A stretch of DNA of 64,000 bases, from the NCBI RefSeq assembly GCF_003076595.1, contig NZ_CP025785.1, forward strand, positions 66,454-130,453, read 5' to 3'. Below are positions 40,799-50,372 of this stretch, piece by piece. Position 1 is the stretch's first letter. Each line of letters starts with the position of its first letter. The position numbers and the translations under genes are program-made. The stretch is from Candidatus Borreliella tachyglossi. Lineage in GTDB: Bacteria; Spirochaetota; Spirochaetia; Borreliales; Borreliaceae. Under the pieces are notes generated by a model. That model did not search any database. It was not told where the DNA came from and worked only from the letters and a program-made list of their open reading frames with translations.

Positions 40799-41219
40799 AT
40801 GAACTCTCCATATCTTTTAACAAGGCATCAAGTATCCCATTAACAAACTTATAAGAATTCTTGCTGCCATATTTCTTGGCAATTAAAATAGCCTCGTCTA
40901 TTATAGATCTCTTGGGAACTTCCAAATTTTGAAACTTAAGTGAGTACACACTCATCCTTAATATGGCAAGATCAACTTTATCCATACGATCTAGTTGCCA
41001 ATTAAAAGAAATATTACTAATCAATTTATCAATAAATTCTAAATTTTCATAAGTACCATTAACTAGCATAGAATAAAATAATTTTAAGTCTTCCTCGAAA
41101 TCAACCTTATGATCCTCAAGGCTCAAAATATCGTAAATATTATCCTTTGCTTTTTGATTAACATCAATGCTATAAATTTTTTGAAAAGCTAATACTCTAG
41201 CTTTATGTTCCAAGCTCAT
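40785..41219 (-). CDS. nusB: Transcription antitermination factor NusB
   Basis: The 144-residue all-helical protein has the typical RxxAFQxLYxxD-like start (HKARVLAFQKIYSID) and the C-terminal PKRSIIDEAILIAKKYG...KFVNGILD. It acts in rRNA antitermination with NusE. It is linked by overlap to the downstream TPR gene and lies 24 bases after the parvulin gene. Confidence 0.94.
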   Translation of the reverse strand: MSLEHKARVLAFQKIYSIDVNQKAKDNIYDILSLEDHKVDFEEDLKLFYSMLVNGTYENLEFIDKLISNISFNWQLDRMDKVDLAILRMSVYSLKFQNLEVPKRSIIDEAILIAKKYGSKNSYKFVNGILDALLKDMESSFENK

Positions 41220-41243
41220 AGTTAATTAATAAATGTTCTCCCT

Positions 41244-42254
41244 TTATTTTAGACTAGAATCCAAAATTTGTACACTAGCAGACTTGTTGAGTTTCTCATA
41301 AATTTCTTGTTGCACCTTAGCAACAATTTTTTGCTGTTGGACATTAACTATATTATTCTTTATAGCATCCTTTACTGTCATATCAACATTAGGAGATACC
41401 TTGTCATTTAAACCCAAAAATTTCTGAGAATACATTTCAGTAATCTTGATTATATGGAAACCTTCTTTTGACGATATTGGTTGTGAAATATCTCCCTTAT
41501 CAAGCATGAAGACTTCCTTAATAAAATCTGCCCCAAGAACATTCTGCGCATTCTGATCACCCCTTGCCAAAAAGCCAAGATCACCATTCTTAGCCTTAGA
41601 CGCCTCGTCATCTGAGTATTTTCTTACAGCCTCTTCAAAGGTAATCTTTTTAGATTTTATCTGATTTGCAATATCTTTTGCCCTTGCAAGAACATCTGAT
41701 CTCTTTTTATCCTTAGAAGAAAAGAAAACATGACTAACCCTTGCTATATCAGGGTTAACAAACTTAGTCTTATTAGCTTCGTAATACTCAACTACTTCCT
41801 TTTCGTCTGGTGCTTTTATTTCTGAAAATTTGGGCTGAGCAGTTTTTAAAATCAATTTTTGGGAAGACAGAGATCTCTTCATTGAAGCTAAAAGTTCATT
41901 CCAATTCGTACCCTGACTTTCTATCATTTGTTTAATTTGATCATCTGAGAGACTCACAAGTCCAAATTGAGTTCTAATAGTTTGCATAACCTCTTCGTCT
42001 CCAACTTTAATCCCCTGCTTTAACGCCTCTTGACCAAAAAGAATATCGGCTATTAAGACCTGCAAAACTTGTTTTCTCTCAGCATCACTTAAATCTCGAC
42101 CTTGCGTCTTCTTTAGTGTATCTACCTTAGAATCAAATTCTGTCTTAGTAATAATTGCGTTACTGTGCAAATTAATAATTACAACAGGAGTATTCTGAGC
42201 AAAAGAGTTTATTCCTATAACACAAAACAACAGAAAACATAAAAATTTACCCAT
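41244..42254 (-). CDS. Parvulin-type peptidyl-prolyl isomerase (PrsA/SurA-like)
   Basis: The protein has a signal peptide (MGKFLCFLLFCVIGINSFAQ), a helical SurA-N-like chaperone region and one parvulin domain (about 165-270: ARVSHVFFSS ... FEEAVRKYSDD ... GDLGFLARG ... GFHIIKITE). It folds exported proteins. ATG 42254 is preferred over 42281 because AAGGGCGG lies just before it and the signal peptide then starts correctly (336 residues). Position of BB0108. Confidence 0.9.
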   Translation of the reverse strand: MGKFLCFLLFCVIGINSFAQNTPVVIINLHSNAIITKTEFDSKVDTLKKTQGRDLSDAERKQVLQVLIADILFGQEALKQGIKVGDEEVMQTIRTQFGLVSLSDDQIKQMIESQGTNWNELLASMKRSLSSQKLILKTAQPKFSEIKAPDEKEVVEYYEANKTKFVNPDIARVSHVFFSSKDKKRSDVLARAKDIANQIKSKKITFEEAVRKYSDDEASKAKNGDLGFLARGDQNAQNVLGADFIKEVFMLDKGDISQPISSKEGFHIIKITEMYSQKFLGLNDKVSPNVDMTVKDAIKNNIVNVQQQKIVAKVQQEIYEKLNKSASVQILDSSLK

Positions 42255-42350
42255 AAAAACCGCCCTTACATCAATAATCAAATTTAAATCATTTCATAAA
42301 ATTTTAACAAAACATTAAATTTAAATCTAGTTTCAAAATAGAAATATAGC

Positions 42351-43544
42351 TTATCTATATAAAAAGCCAGCTATACCTTGCCCACCCCCGACACAAAGAG
42401 ACACAATCCCATTACGTTTATCATGTACGCTCATAAGCCTTGCAAGGGTCAATAAAATTCTTGCTCCACTAACTGAAAAAGGATGCCCCAATGCAATAGC
42501 ACCCCCATTAACATTAATAATGCTATCCTTAATATTATACTTTTTATATAAAGCTTTCAATACACTTAAAACCTGCGCTGAAAAAGCTTCATTTGTTTCA
42601 ATGAAATCAATTTCACTTGGCTTTAAGTTAAATTTCTTTATAATCTCTTCAATAGCAATATAAGCTCCAAATCCCATATGAAGAGGATTAAGACCTACAC
42701 TTTTAAAGCCACCAACATAAGCTAAAGGTTTGACCCCCATTTTTTTAACAAAATCTTCGCTTGCCAATATTAAAAAACAAGCCCCGTCATCCAGACTAGA
42801 AGAATTCCCCGCAGTAATAGTGCCCCCCTCTTTAAATACCGGCCTCAGGGATTTAAGCTTTTCCAAACTTAAGCTATCTCTTATTTCCTCATCACTAGAT
42901 ATAACACTTTTAAGCTTTGTCTTCTTATCAAAAACAGACAGGGGGTATATTTCATCATCAAAATATCCACTATCTCTTGCTAATTTAGCCTTCATATGCG
43001 AATCATATGCAAATTGATCTTGCATCTCTCGTGTAATATCGTATATCTCCGCCAAATTCTCTGCTGTAAGCCCCATAACAGTTCCACTTGGAGTATCAAC
43101 TAATGCATCTCTATATATTGAATCTTCTATTTTAAAGTCTCCAAATTTCAAACCATCAAATCGAACATCCCTTGGTAAAAAATAAGGTGAATTACTTAAA
43201 TCCTCTACACCCCCAGCTAAAATAATTTCACTATTGCCAAGGCTAATAGAGCTGGCAGCAATTTCTAATGATTTAAGTCCTGATCCACAAACTTTGTTTA
43301 CAGTGAACGCAGGTATCATCTCACCTAAACTGGCGCTCAAAGCAATTTGTCTAGCAATATTTTGCCCAAGTCCTGCTGAAATAACATTTCCAATAATAAC
43401 CTCGTCTATCCTATCAATATTATTTCTTCCAAGCAAAGCCTTAACAATATCTGAGGACACATCCACAATGCTCATTCCTCTCAATGAACCTCCAAACTTA
43501 GTAATAGGAGACCTAAGTCCATCAATAATCGCTACTTTCCTCAT
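42351..43544 (-). CDS. Thiolase (acetyl-CoA acetyltransferase)
   Basis: The 397 residues have Cys86 (VNKVCGSGL), NEAFSAQ, the GHPFSVSGARI His and the C-terminal CVGGGQG Cys, the full thiolase set. In Borrelia, which cannot make or degrade fatty acids, it most likely joins two acetyl-CoA to start the mevalonate pathway; the direction is inferred. ATG 43544 is chosen (MRKVAIIDG) with GGGGTG upstream; 43580 is an extension without family similarity. Confidence 0.93.
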   Translation of the reverse strand: MRKVAIIDGLRSPITKFGGSLRGMSIVDVSSDIVKALLGRNNIDRIDEVIIGNVISAGLGQNIARQIALSASLGEMIPAFTVNKVCGSGLKSLEIAASSISLGNSEIILAGGVEDLSNSPYFLPRDVRFDGLKFGDFKIEDSIYRDALVDTPSGTVMGLTAENLAEIYDITREMQDQFAYDSHMKAKLARDSGYFDDEIYPLSVFDKKTKLKSVISSDEEIRDSLSLEKLKSLRPVFKEGGTITAGNSSSLDDGACFLILASEDFVKKMGVKPLAYVGGFKSVGLNPLHMGFGAYIAIEEIIKKFNLKPSEIDFIETNEAFSAQVLSVLKALYKKYNIKDSIINVNGGAIALGHPFSVSGARILLTLARLMSVHDKRNGIVSLCVGGGQGIAGFLYR

Positions 43545-43579
43545 ACAGAACACCCCAAATAAACAAAAATAATTTTTCA

Positions 43580-43585
43580 ATTATA
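43580..43585 (-). promoter_or_regulatory. Possible thiolase -10 box
   Basis: TATAAT on the minus strand lies 35 bases before ATG 43544, with a weak -35. It also excludes a start at 43580. Confidence 0.4.
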
Positions 43586-43648
43586 TAATAACAGAAGTAA
43601 GCATTACTTAGAAGTAATTCTTGAAATAATTCTTATTTAAAAGTAAAA

Positions 43649-43657
43649 TGGTATAAT
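43649..43657 (+). promoter_or_regulatory. Extended -10 promoter next to a start codon
   Basis: TGG-TATAAT ends 10 bases before ATG 43668. Initiation would leave a leader of about 2-4 bases, so the AGGTGA at 43659-43664 would be mostly untranscribed. Confidence 0.5.
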
Positions 43658-43667
43658 TAGGTGATTA

Positions 43668-45014
43668 ATGAAATTTAATATAACACTAATCCTTATAATG
43701 CTTGCTACAAACTCTTATTCTTATAATTATGCAATCAAATATAAAAATGATGGAGTCGACAAATACCACTTTGAATCACTAAATGATGGTTTTGGATTTG
43801 CATTCAGTGATTTCTTTGACGATCTTAGAAGTGGTTCTTTAATATTTACCCATGAATCAAAATATAACTTCATAATAAATGCAGAAGCCCACATGTTAAC
43901 TTTTAGAGGCTATCAGGGGACTGCCGAAAATTTAATAAAAAGAGTCGATCTTCTTGAAATTGGTTTTATGTATTATTTCCCATTCTTAATAAAATCAAAT
44001 ACAACATATTTTGGAGACATTGATATTGGACTTGGCATTAAAAACCTAATTTATGGAAACTGGGGTGGAACTCTAATGCAAAAAGTGGTACATCTTACTC
44101 TAAGGCAATTTCGACCAATTCCTGAAAATTATGAAAAATATAATTATATAGGGTTTTTAAGTTCAGCAATAAATTATTCATATATGAGATTCCTAAATTT
44201 TGAAAATTACCTAGACCTTTCTTACTTTGCGGATTATTTTTTCAAAACAAGCATTGGATTGGATTTTAGAAATGAAGCCATAGGTATTGAAACTAAACTC
44301 TTCTATCAAATTCAAAACAAAATAAATAATATAAAAACGTATGCTAAGGTACAAGAAGCGGAGAGTGGGTTTGGAATACAGTACAGAATTTATTCTAAAA
44401 ATTTTTTTACCACTAATAATCTTAATATACACAATTTCTTAGATAGAGAAAATTTCTTAAGCGTAGGAGGTTTTGGTATAAGTCTCACTCAAGAATATGA
44501 TAATATTACGGAAAATGACTTATACACACTAAACCAAAATTTTGCTATTGGATACGAATTCATGGTTCCATTTCAACTTAGAAATTTAATATACTACAAA
44601 GTAATGCCTGCGTTCAAATGTTACTTTGCTATCGCAACAAATTATGATATTAATGAAACTGAGATAAATAGTCTTACAAATAAATTCTCATCGGGCATCA
44701 CATACGAATTATTTACGAAAGGTTTATTTACGCTATACATAGGCTCTGGAATATATTTATCTTACAATAAAGACAATAAAGATATTAAAGCTATCTACAG
44801 ACCAATTAAAATAAAAGATACGCTTCAATTGGGATTTGAAATTGAACCTGGAATGCTAATAGAAGCATTTAAATACAATAAAGCAATTTACAACTTCAAA
44901 ATATTTACAAAAATGAATTACTCTCCGATGGTCTATAACATAGACGCTAAAGCTCTAGAGAAACATACATACACCTTTAATTATTTTGGAATTGGAGTAG
45001 AAGTAACCACCTAA
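43668..45014 (+). CDS. Exported beta-rich protein, probable outer-membrane protein
   Basis: The 448 residues begin with a short signal peptide (MKFNITLILIMLATNSYSY). The rest is a long series of alternating hydrophobic/aromatic strands with Gly turns, for example GLFTLYIGSGIYLSYNKDN and FNYFGIGVEV at the very end. That pattern fits a beta barrel, but no family is recognised. It is transcribed alone between two minus-strand genes. The 108 bases after it hold no clear terminator. Position of BB0110. Confidence 0.72.
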   Translation: MKFNITLILIMLATNSYSYNYAIKYKNDGVDKYHFESLNDGFGFAFSDFFDDLRSGSLIFTHESKYNFIINAEAHMLTFRGYQGTAENLIKRVDLLEIGFMYYFPFLIKSNTTYFGDIDIGLGIKNLIYGNWGGTLMQKVVHLTLRQFRPIPENYEKYNYIGFLSSAINYSYMRFLNFENYLDLSYFADYFFKTSIGLDFRNEAIGIETKLFYQIQNKINNIKTYAKVQEAESGFGIQYRIYSKNFFTTNNLNIHNFLDRENFLSVGGFGISLTQEYDNITENDLYTLNQNFAIGYEFMVPFQLRNLIYYKVMPAFKCYFAIATNYDINETEINSLTNKFSSGITYELFTKGLFTLYIGSGIYLSYNKDNKDIKAIYRPIKIKDTLQLGFEIEPGMLIEAFKYNKAIYNFKIFTKMNYSPMVYNIDAKALEKHTYTFNYFGIGVEVTT

Positions 45015-45122
45015 ATATTAAAATATAAAACACAACAAAAGATCTCAAGAATAGCAATTCAATGGATATAAGATAAATTCTTAAAACCTAAGACAATTTA
45101 CTTAAAACCCACAATCTAATTC

Positions 45123-46502
45123 CTAGTACTCGCTCTCATATTCTTTATTGACAAATCTAACAACATGCGGAAGAAATAATATATCCGCTTTCCCTGTTGG
45201 CCCATTTCTATGTTTTGCAATAATAACCTTAGTCTCTATTGCTCCGCCCTCTACCTTAGACTCACTCTTTAAATCTTTTTCTCTATGCAGCAAAATAACA
45301 ATATCTGCATCCTGTTCCAATGCGCCAGATTCTCTCAAGCTAGCAAGACTGGGCTCTCGCCCCTCAGTATCCCTTGTAAGCTGAGACAATGCAATAATGG
45401 GAATTTTAAGCTCTCTTGCAAGCTCTTTAAGTGATTTACTAATTGAGGCTACCTGTTCATGCCTTGGAAGATTCTTAGTTTCAAAGGAAATAAGACTAAT
45501 ATAATCCACAAATAATATATCTATACCAGAGAACCTTTTAAGTCTTCTAGCTTGCGTTGCAAGTGTCAACAAACTAATATTAGCAGTATCCTCAATGTAA
45601 AGTTCAGCGTTACTAATGTCATTGACAGCGTCATTTAATGCTTTAATCTCATGTCCAGACAAAATACTATTTTGAACCTTAAAACTATCAATATTAGCCT
45701 GAGATGCTATGATCCTTTTAATTAAAGCATCTGCTGTCATTTCAAGAGAAAAAAATCCTACCTTCCTTCTCTTATCACTCCGCAATGCAATGCTAGATGC
45801 AATATTTAATGCAAATGCTGTCTTACCAATACTAGGACGAGCACCGACAATAATAAAATCACTATCTCTAAAGCCTCCAATAAGAGTGTCAACCTTTCTG
45901 AAACCACTTGAAATTCCCAAATTAGCTTCTCGTCTTTTCATGCTTCTCTCATATATCTCAGCATGTACTCTCTCAGCAACAACTTTTGCATGATAAAGAT
46001 TTTTACTAGAATAATCTAACTCAATGGAAAGAACCTGTCTTTGAGCCTCTTCCACAAATTGTTCAACTTTTTTCGTAGAATCATTTGCTAAATCATTAAG
46101 TTCTCTAGAAATCTTAGAAACATCCCTTCGAATACGATGCTCCTTAACAATTCTTGCATAAACATTTATAGTCTTATCTGTTGGGAGATATCCTGATAAA
46201 AAATTTAGATAATCTTGCAATCCTGTTAAAGCTTTGAAATTACTCAAAAGTTGAGATTTAGGAGTCAAGGTAGATACTTCTTCAAAGACAGTTATGGGAT
46301 CAATATTTTCCCTCTTTTCATAAAGAGAAATCATAGCTCTAAAAATCATCTGATGAGTCTTGTTATAAAAATCATCTGACTTTAGATATAGAGCAGCTTC
46401 TTCCAACTTTTCTGAATTATAAAATATACTTGAAATAACTGCTTTTTCTGCTCCATCATTAAAAAGAAGCGTGGAGGCAGTGCTTACTGAAGTAAAAGCC
46501 AC
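45123..46502 (-). CDS. dnaB: Replicative DNA helicase DnaB
   Basis: The 459-residue protein has an N-terminal domain (about 1-150) and a RecA-like helicase domain: Walker A GARPSIGKTAFALN, DIVILLHRE and HRNGPTGKADILFL. It unwinds DNA at the fork. The start is GTG 46502, seven bases after AAGAGGT. It is the last gene of the rpsF-ssb-rpsR-rplI-dnaB cluster. Confidence 0.96.
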   Translation of the reverse strand: MAFTSVSTASTLLFNDGAEKAVISSIFYNSEKLEEAALYLKSDDFYNKTHQMIFRAMISLYEKRENIDPITVFEEVSTLTPKSQLLSNFKALTGLQDYLNFLSGYLPTDKTINVYARIVKEHRIRRDVSKISRELNDLANDSTKKVEQFVEEAQRQVLSIELDYSSKNLYHAKVVAERVHAEIYERSMKRREANLGISSGFRKVDTLIGGFRDSDFIIVGARPSIGKTAFALNIASSIALRSDKRRKVGFFSLEMTADALIKRIIASQANIDSFKVQNSILSGHEIKALNDAVNDISNAELYIEDTANISLLTLATQARRLKRFSGIDILFVDYISLISFETKNLPRHEQVASISKSLKELARELKIPIIALSQLTRDTEGREPSLASLRESGALEQDADIVILLHREKDLKSESKVEGGAIETKVIIAKHRNGPTGKADILFLPHVVRFVNKEYESEY

Positions 46503-46517
46503 AAGCTATACCTCTTA

Positions 46518-47012
46518 TTAAACTTCCTTTTCAACTTTCTTAGACTTCTTAAGAGAATCTTTTTTCTCTTCCTTTTTTATCTCAACCTTAATAATAGAGT
46601 TAATTCCCTCATAAAGCTTAATAATTACATCATAAACTCCAAAAGTTTTCAAAGTACCATGATGTATATCTATTTTCCTTCTTTCAATTTTAAATCCAAG
46701 CTTTAGAAGCTCCTCAGAAACATTTAAGCTGTTAATACTATGGAACAACTTCCCACTATCACTAGATTGCATTACAAACTCCAGCTTAACAAGATCAAGT
46801 CTCTCTTTAAGTTCAAGCGCTATCTTTTTTTTTGTTTCTTGTCTCTTAAGTATGGATCTCCTCTTTTGATTAAAAATATCAATATTATGCTTATTTGAAA
46901 AAACAGCATAGCCTTTTGGTAATAAGTAATTCCTTGCAAAACCATCCTTTACATTAACAGTATCACCTTCCTTACCAAGATTAATAAAATCTTCTTTTAA
47001 AATTACTTTCAT
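46518..47012 (-). CDS. rplI: 50S ribosomal protein L9
   Basis: The [30 protein letters not shown] start is the L9 signature, followed by the long linker helix and a C-terminal domain. The tail is Lys-rich. Two adjacent ATGs exist; the second (47012) has better spacing from AAGGAG and matches the usual L9 N-terminus. Confidence 0.97.
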   Translation of the reverse strand: MKVILKEDFINLGKEGDTVNVKDGFARNYLLPKGYAVFSNKHNIDIFNQKRRSILKRQETKKKIALELKERLDLVKLEFVMQSSDSGKLFHSINSLNVSEELLKLGFKIERRKIDIHHGTLKTFGVYDVIIKLYEGINSIIKVEIKKEEKKDSLKKSKKVEKEV

Positions 47013-47025
47013 CATTTCTCCTTAG

Positions 47026-47316
47026 CTACTTTTTTACAAAAGGAAGCAGAGCCATATATCTAGCTTTCTTAATCTCTACAGCAAGACGCCTCTGATGTTT
47101 AGCAGAAGTACCTGTAATCCTCCTAGGCAATATTTTCCCTTGTTCCGTAATAAACTTTCTAAGGAAATCGAATTCTTTAAAATCTGGAACTCTGTCCATA
47201 TCACAAAACTTGCATGACTTTTTCTTAAAAAATCTAAAATTAGGGTTTTTCTTAAAACCATCCTGATGACCATCAGCTCTTGAATCTCTCTGATGGGAAT
47301 CTCTATCCTTATACAT
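47026..47316 (-). CDS. rpsR: 30S ribosomal protein S18
   Basis: The 96 residues have the S18 core: [20 protein letters not shown] and the [18 protein letters not shown] end. The Cys pair in KSCKFCDMD is of the metal-binding type. An extra His/Arg/Asp-rich N-terminus of about 25 residues is unusual. AGGAG precedes the ATG. Confidence 0.96.
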   Translation of the reverse strand: MYKDRDSHQRDSRADGHQDGFKKNPNFRFFKKKSCKFCDMDRVPDFKEFDFLRKFITEQGKILPRRITGTSAKHQRRLAVEIKKARYMALLPFVKK

Positions 47317-47328
47317 AAACTAATACTC

Positions 47329-47766
47329 CTAAAAAGGTATATCCTCATTAAAACTGTCATCAAAGCCAATATCCTTAAATGAATCTGGCTTTTTGTAACT
47401 TTCAAAGCTACCATTATTGGCGCCCTGAGTAGCAGATGCTGCACCAAACATTTGAAGCTCATCTACCAATACACTAATCTTACTCCTCTTATCTCCAGTG
47501 TTCCTATCTTGCCAACTCTCATACTTTAAAGAACCGCTCACCGCAACCTGTTTTCCCTTCTTAAGAAAAGTACTAAGACTCTCAGCTCTTTTTGAAAAAA
47601 CAACACAATCAAAAAATTGAGCATGATCAACCCATTCATCATTTCTCTTCATTCTTCTATTATTAGCTAAACCAAATTTAAGAATAGCTATACCAGACTC
47701 AGTATAAGTAAGCTCAGAGTCTCTAGTAAGTCTGCCAGACAAAACTAATGAATTAATATCGGCCAT
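47329..47766 (-). CDS. ssb: Single-stranded DNA-binding protein
   Basis: The OB fold spans residues 1-108 (DINSLVLSGRLTRDSEL; FGLANNRRMK; WVDHAQFFDCVVF). A flexible Gly/Asn/Ser linker leads to the acidic tail ending DIPF, the partner-binding tip. Position between S6 and S18 is the usual bacterial arrangement. GAGGAG precedes the ATG. Confidence 0.96.
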   Translation of the reverse strand: MADINSLVLSGRLTRDSELTYTESGIAILKFGLANNRRMKRNDEWVDHAQFFDCVVFSKRAESLSTFLKKGKQVAVSGSLKYESWQDRNTGDKRSKISVLVDELQMFGAASATQGANNGSFESYKKPDSFKDIGFDDSFNEDIPF

Positions 47767-47776
47767 CTAAATCTCC

Positions 47777-48190
47777 TCAATTATCTTTATTAATATCATT
47801 GTTAGCATTAGAGGTATTAGGTCCTAATACCTCTTTTTCACGAGCATCTCTATTATCTCTAAATTCTCTAAAATTTCTTTTCTTAACTTTCTTGGTATTA
47901 ACCTTTTTGCTAACCTTAACTAAGATCATATATCTTAACAAATTTTTAATAAGCTTCAATTGAGACTCAAGTTCTCTTAAATTATCTCCATCCATCTTAA
48001 ATTCTATTATCTCATATCTACCGCGCTCTTGCTTCTTAATAGGATATTCCAAAGCTCTCTCTCCAAGAGAATTCTCAACGATATCACTAGCATTAAAAGC
48101 CAAGAGGTGTTTTTTCACCTCTTCTAAAGTTGCCTTATACTCAAGCTCTTCACTCCTAAACAAAAAGCAAGACTCATACTTCTTTACCAT
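47777..48190 (-). CDS. rpsF: 30S ribosomal protein S6
   Basis: KKYESCFLFRSEE and YEIIEFKMDGDNLRELESQL are S6 signatures. A longer in-frame ATG at 48220 is rejected because AGAAGGAG lies just before ATG 48190, where S6 proteins start (137 residues). The C-terminal 35 residues are charged (Arg/Asp, then Asn/Asp) and contain a perfect hairpin in the mRNA. Confidence 0.95.
   Translation of the reverse strand: MVKKYESCFLFRSEELEYKATLEEVKKHLLAFNASDIVENSLGERALEYPIKKQERGRYEIIEFKMDGDNLRELESQLKLIKNLLRYMILVKVSKKVNTKKVKKRNFREFRDNRDAREKEVLGPNTSNANNDINKDN
47810..47834. repeat. Near-perfect 12-bp hairpin in the 3' end of rpsF
   Basis: AGAGGTATTAGG-T-CCTAATACCTCT is a complete 12-bp inverted repeat inside rpsF codons. 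On the plus strand it runs into TTTTT (47834-47838), so it has terminator shape for antisense transcription. On the rpsF mRNA it has no T run. Confidence 0.65.
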
Positions 48191-48246
48191 TCTAACTCCT
48201 TCTGGTCTCAATCGTGCCATAAATCCTTAAAACTTCATGGCAAAGG

Positions 48247-48513
48247 TCACCTAGATAGTATATAAGAGTGATCAATTTTTTTCAATATTGAGTAAAATCT
48301 TTTCAAAGAGATTCCTCCAGGACAATTAAAAACTTCTATCTTACTGTCCTTAGAAATTACTCTACGATAGGGTATCATTAAAGGATATACCTTAAGTGTC
48401 ATGCAATAACCCATATACCTAGAATAACGCGCATTAAATCCAGCATTAACTGCAAGTTCAGCATAAGTCAATCCATAATAATCACCTTCAAAAGGACTCT
48501 TAAAAACTTTCAA
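48247..48513 (-). pseudogene. Alkyltransferase-like (MGMT/ATL) gene, active-site Cys replaced, start unclear
   Basis: The 88 residues match the C-terminal DNA-binding domain of O6-alkylguanine alkyltransferases: LTYAELAVNAG, then PLMIPYRRVIS where PCHRV is usual, and PGGISLKRFYSIL. The nucleophile Cys is Tyr49 and the partner His is Arg50. TTG 48513 has no ribosome site and cuts into the domain (the frame continues upstream as KIHCNWLKVFKS). An ATG at 48547 (MYPKK, then stop) would join this frame if one base were lost from the A6 run at 48538-48533. So it is either a frameshifted, decaying gene or an ATL-type lesion sensor. Confidence 0.65.
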
Positions 48514-48677
48514 CCAATTACAGTGTATCTTATTTTTTGGGATACATTTTTTCTTTAAAATCTATAATCTCAGTTCCTCATTTCAAATCCTTCAAAAATA
48601 GCTTTAAAATAAATAATAAAAACAACTTACCTAATACAAATCCATCACTTTGAATACCCTCACAATACAAACAACTT

Positions 48678-50372
48678 CTATTCATCAGCCTCATCTTTAG
48701 TAAGCTTATAAAGTTTTCCTGTCTTACCTTGCTTTTCAAGTTTATCATCTTCTCTCATTTCAATATAGGCTTTAATGCCTTGTTTCACGTTATCAGATAC
48801 AACAACGACGCTAGCTCCGAAAAGTCTTTTAGGAGAATACGCTTCAATCGCTTGTTTTATATAATAAACATGGGTTCCATAAGCAATTCTAATTGTATTA
48901 TCAATTGCAACAACGTTTAAAGCCCCTGTTTCTTTAAGCAAATCCTGTGATACAAGCTCAGGGCTAAAAACTACAAATTTTAGATCCGTCAATATAACAT
49001 CAAACCTCTGGATATTATCAAGACCTCCAAGACCTTGAACTATCAAATGTGCTATCCCCATCCCCTCAACTTTTCCTTCACTACCCTCAAAAAATGGTTC
49101 ATCAACACCAAAAATCTGAAAATCAAAATAATTATAAAGCCATTTAAAAGTAAAATAATACAAACCAAAAAATGCAAATCCTAAAGGTAATATATAAATC
49201 CAATTCGTTTTAGCATGTCCTTGCAATATCCCAAACATAAAAAAATCAAAAAATCCAGTAGAAAAAGTATTCCCAATTGAAATGCCAAGTATATTAGCAA
49301 TCAATAATGCAAATCCTGTATAAATAGCATTAACAAAATAAAGCAAAGGTGCCGTGAAAATAAAAAGAAATTCTAAAGGCTCTGTGATCCCTGTCATAAA
49401 AGCTGTAAGCGCTCCTGAAAATAGAAGAGATGCAACTTTACTTTTATTATCATGAATAATTCCTCTATAAACTCCAAATGCTGCTCCAGGAAGCCCAAAC
49501 ATAATAGAAAGATAAAAACCACTATTAAACCTAGAAATACCTGCATAAAATTTAGTAAGTTGTGGATCAGACAACTGAGCATAGAATATATTCTGAATAC
49601 CACGAACAGCCTGACCATTAATAACTTCTGTTCCTCCCAATGAAGTAAAATTAAAGGGAAATGAAAGAATAGAATGAAGCCCTAAAGGAATGAGTAATCT
49701 GTTTAACACTCCATAAAGAAAACTACCAAAATAGTCAAACTTAGAAATAAAAAACCCAAAAGAAGCAATGATTTCATCAAGATTTGGCCAAATTGAGCAA
49801 AATATTATCCCCAATAAAATACAAAAAGGCAAAGCTACTACGGGAACAAACCTAAACCCAGAAAAAAAGCTAAAAGGTAACGGTAACTTAATATCATAAA
49901 ATCTATTATGTAAGCATCCAACTAAAAGACCTACTGCCAAAGCACCTACAATACCCGTATTCAAAGTTTGAATCCCAAGAACATTTATTTGACCCATAGA
50001 AGACATTAAACTGGGGTCAACAAGTTCTGAAAACATCTCAAGAAAATAATTCTCAGTAACATTAAAAGTCAAATATCCAATAAGCCCTGAAAGCGCAGCA
50101 GATCCCTTGTGAACTCTCGCAATTCCAACAGTAATCCCTATGGCAAAAAGTAATGGAATATTTAAGGTAATAATATTACCTGTAGTCTTCATAAGCCCTA
50201 AAATAGCCTTAAAGACATTATTATCAATATAAGCCGAATTAGAAGGATTTAACATTGCAGACCCAATTCCAAGCATTAAACAAGAAATTGGTAAAATAGA
50301 AAGTGGCAAACTTATCGCATTGGAAACTTTCTGCAACTTTGCAAATCTAAGAATTTTAAAAAAATTTATCAT
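48678..50372 (-). CDS. malX: PTS glucose/maltose-type permease IIBC, IIB lacking phospho-Cys
   Basis: The IIC domain (about 1-400) has about ten helices and GITEPLEFLFIF, the sugar-binding signature of the glucose family. The C-terminal IIB domain (about 445-520) keeps the fold (RFDVILTDLKFVVF, GALNVVAIDNTIRIAYG), but the phosphorylated Cys of CxTRL is Ile460. ATG 50372 is selected (GGAGAGG six bases before) over 50387. It may transport by borrowing a IIB from another PTS or without phosphorylation; that is inference. Symbol follows the B. burgdorferi homologue BB0116 (from memory). Confidence 0.85.
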   Translation of the reverse strand: MINFFKILRFAKLQKVSNAISLPLSILPISCLMLGIGSAMLNPSNSAYIDNNVFKAILGLMKTTGNIITLNIPLLFAIGITVGIARVHKGSAALSGLIGYLTFNVTENYFLEMFSELVDPSLMSSMGQINVLGIQTLNTGIVGALAVGLLVGCLHNRFYDIKLPLPFSFFSGFRFVPVVALPFCILLGIIFCSIWPNLDEIIASFGFFISKFDYFGSFLYGVLNRLLIPLGLHSILSFPFNFTSLGGTEVINGQAVRGIQNIFYAQLSDPQLTKFYAGISRFNSGFYLSIMFGLPGAAFGVYRGIIHDNKSKVASLLFSGALTAFMTGITEPLEFLFIFTAPLLYFVNAIYTGFALLIANILGISIGNTFSTGFFDFFMFGILQGHAKTNWIYILPLGFAFFGLYYFTFKWLYNYFDFQIFGVDEPFFEGSEGKVEGMGIAHLIVQGLGGLDNIQRFDVILTDLKFVVFSPELVSQDLLKETGALNVVAIDNTIRIAYGTHVYYIKQAIEAYSPKRLFGASVVVVSDNVKQGIKAYIEMREDDKLEKQGKTGKLYKLTKDEADE

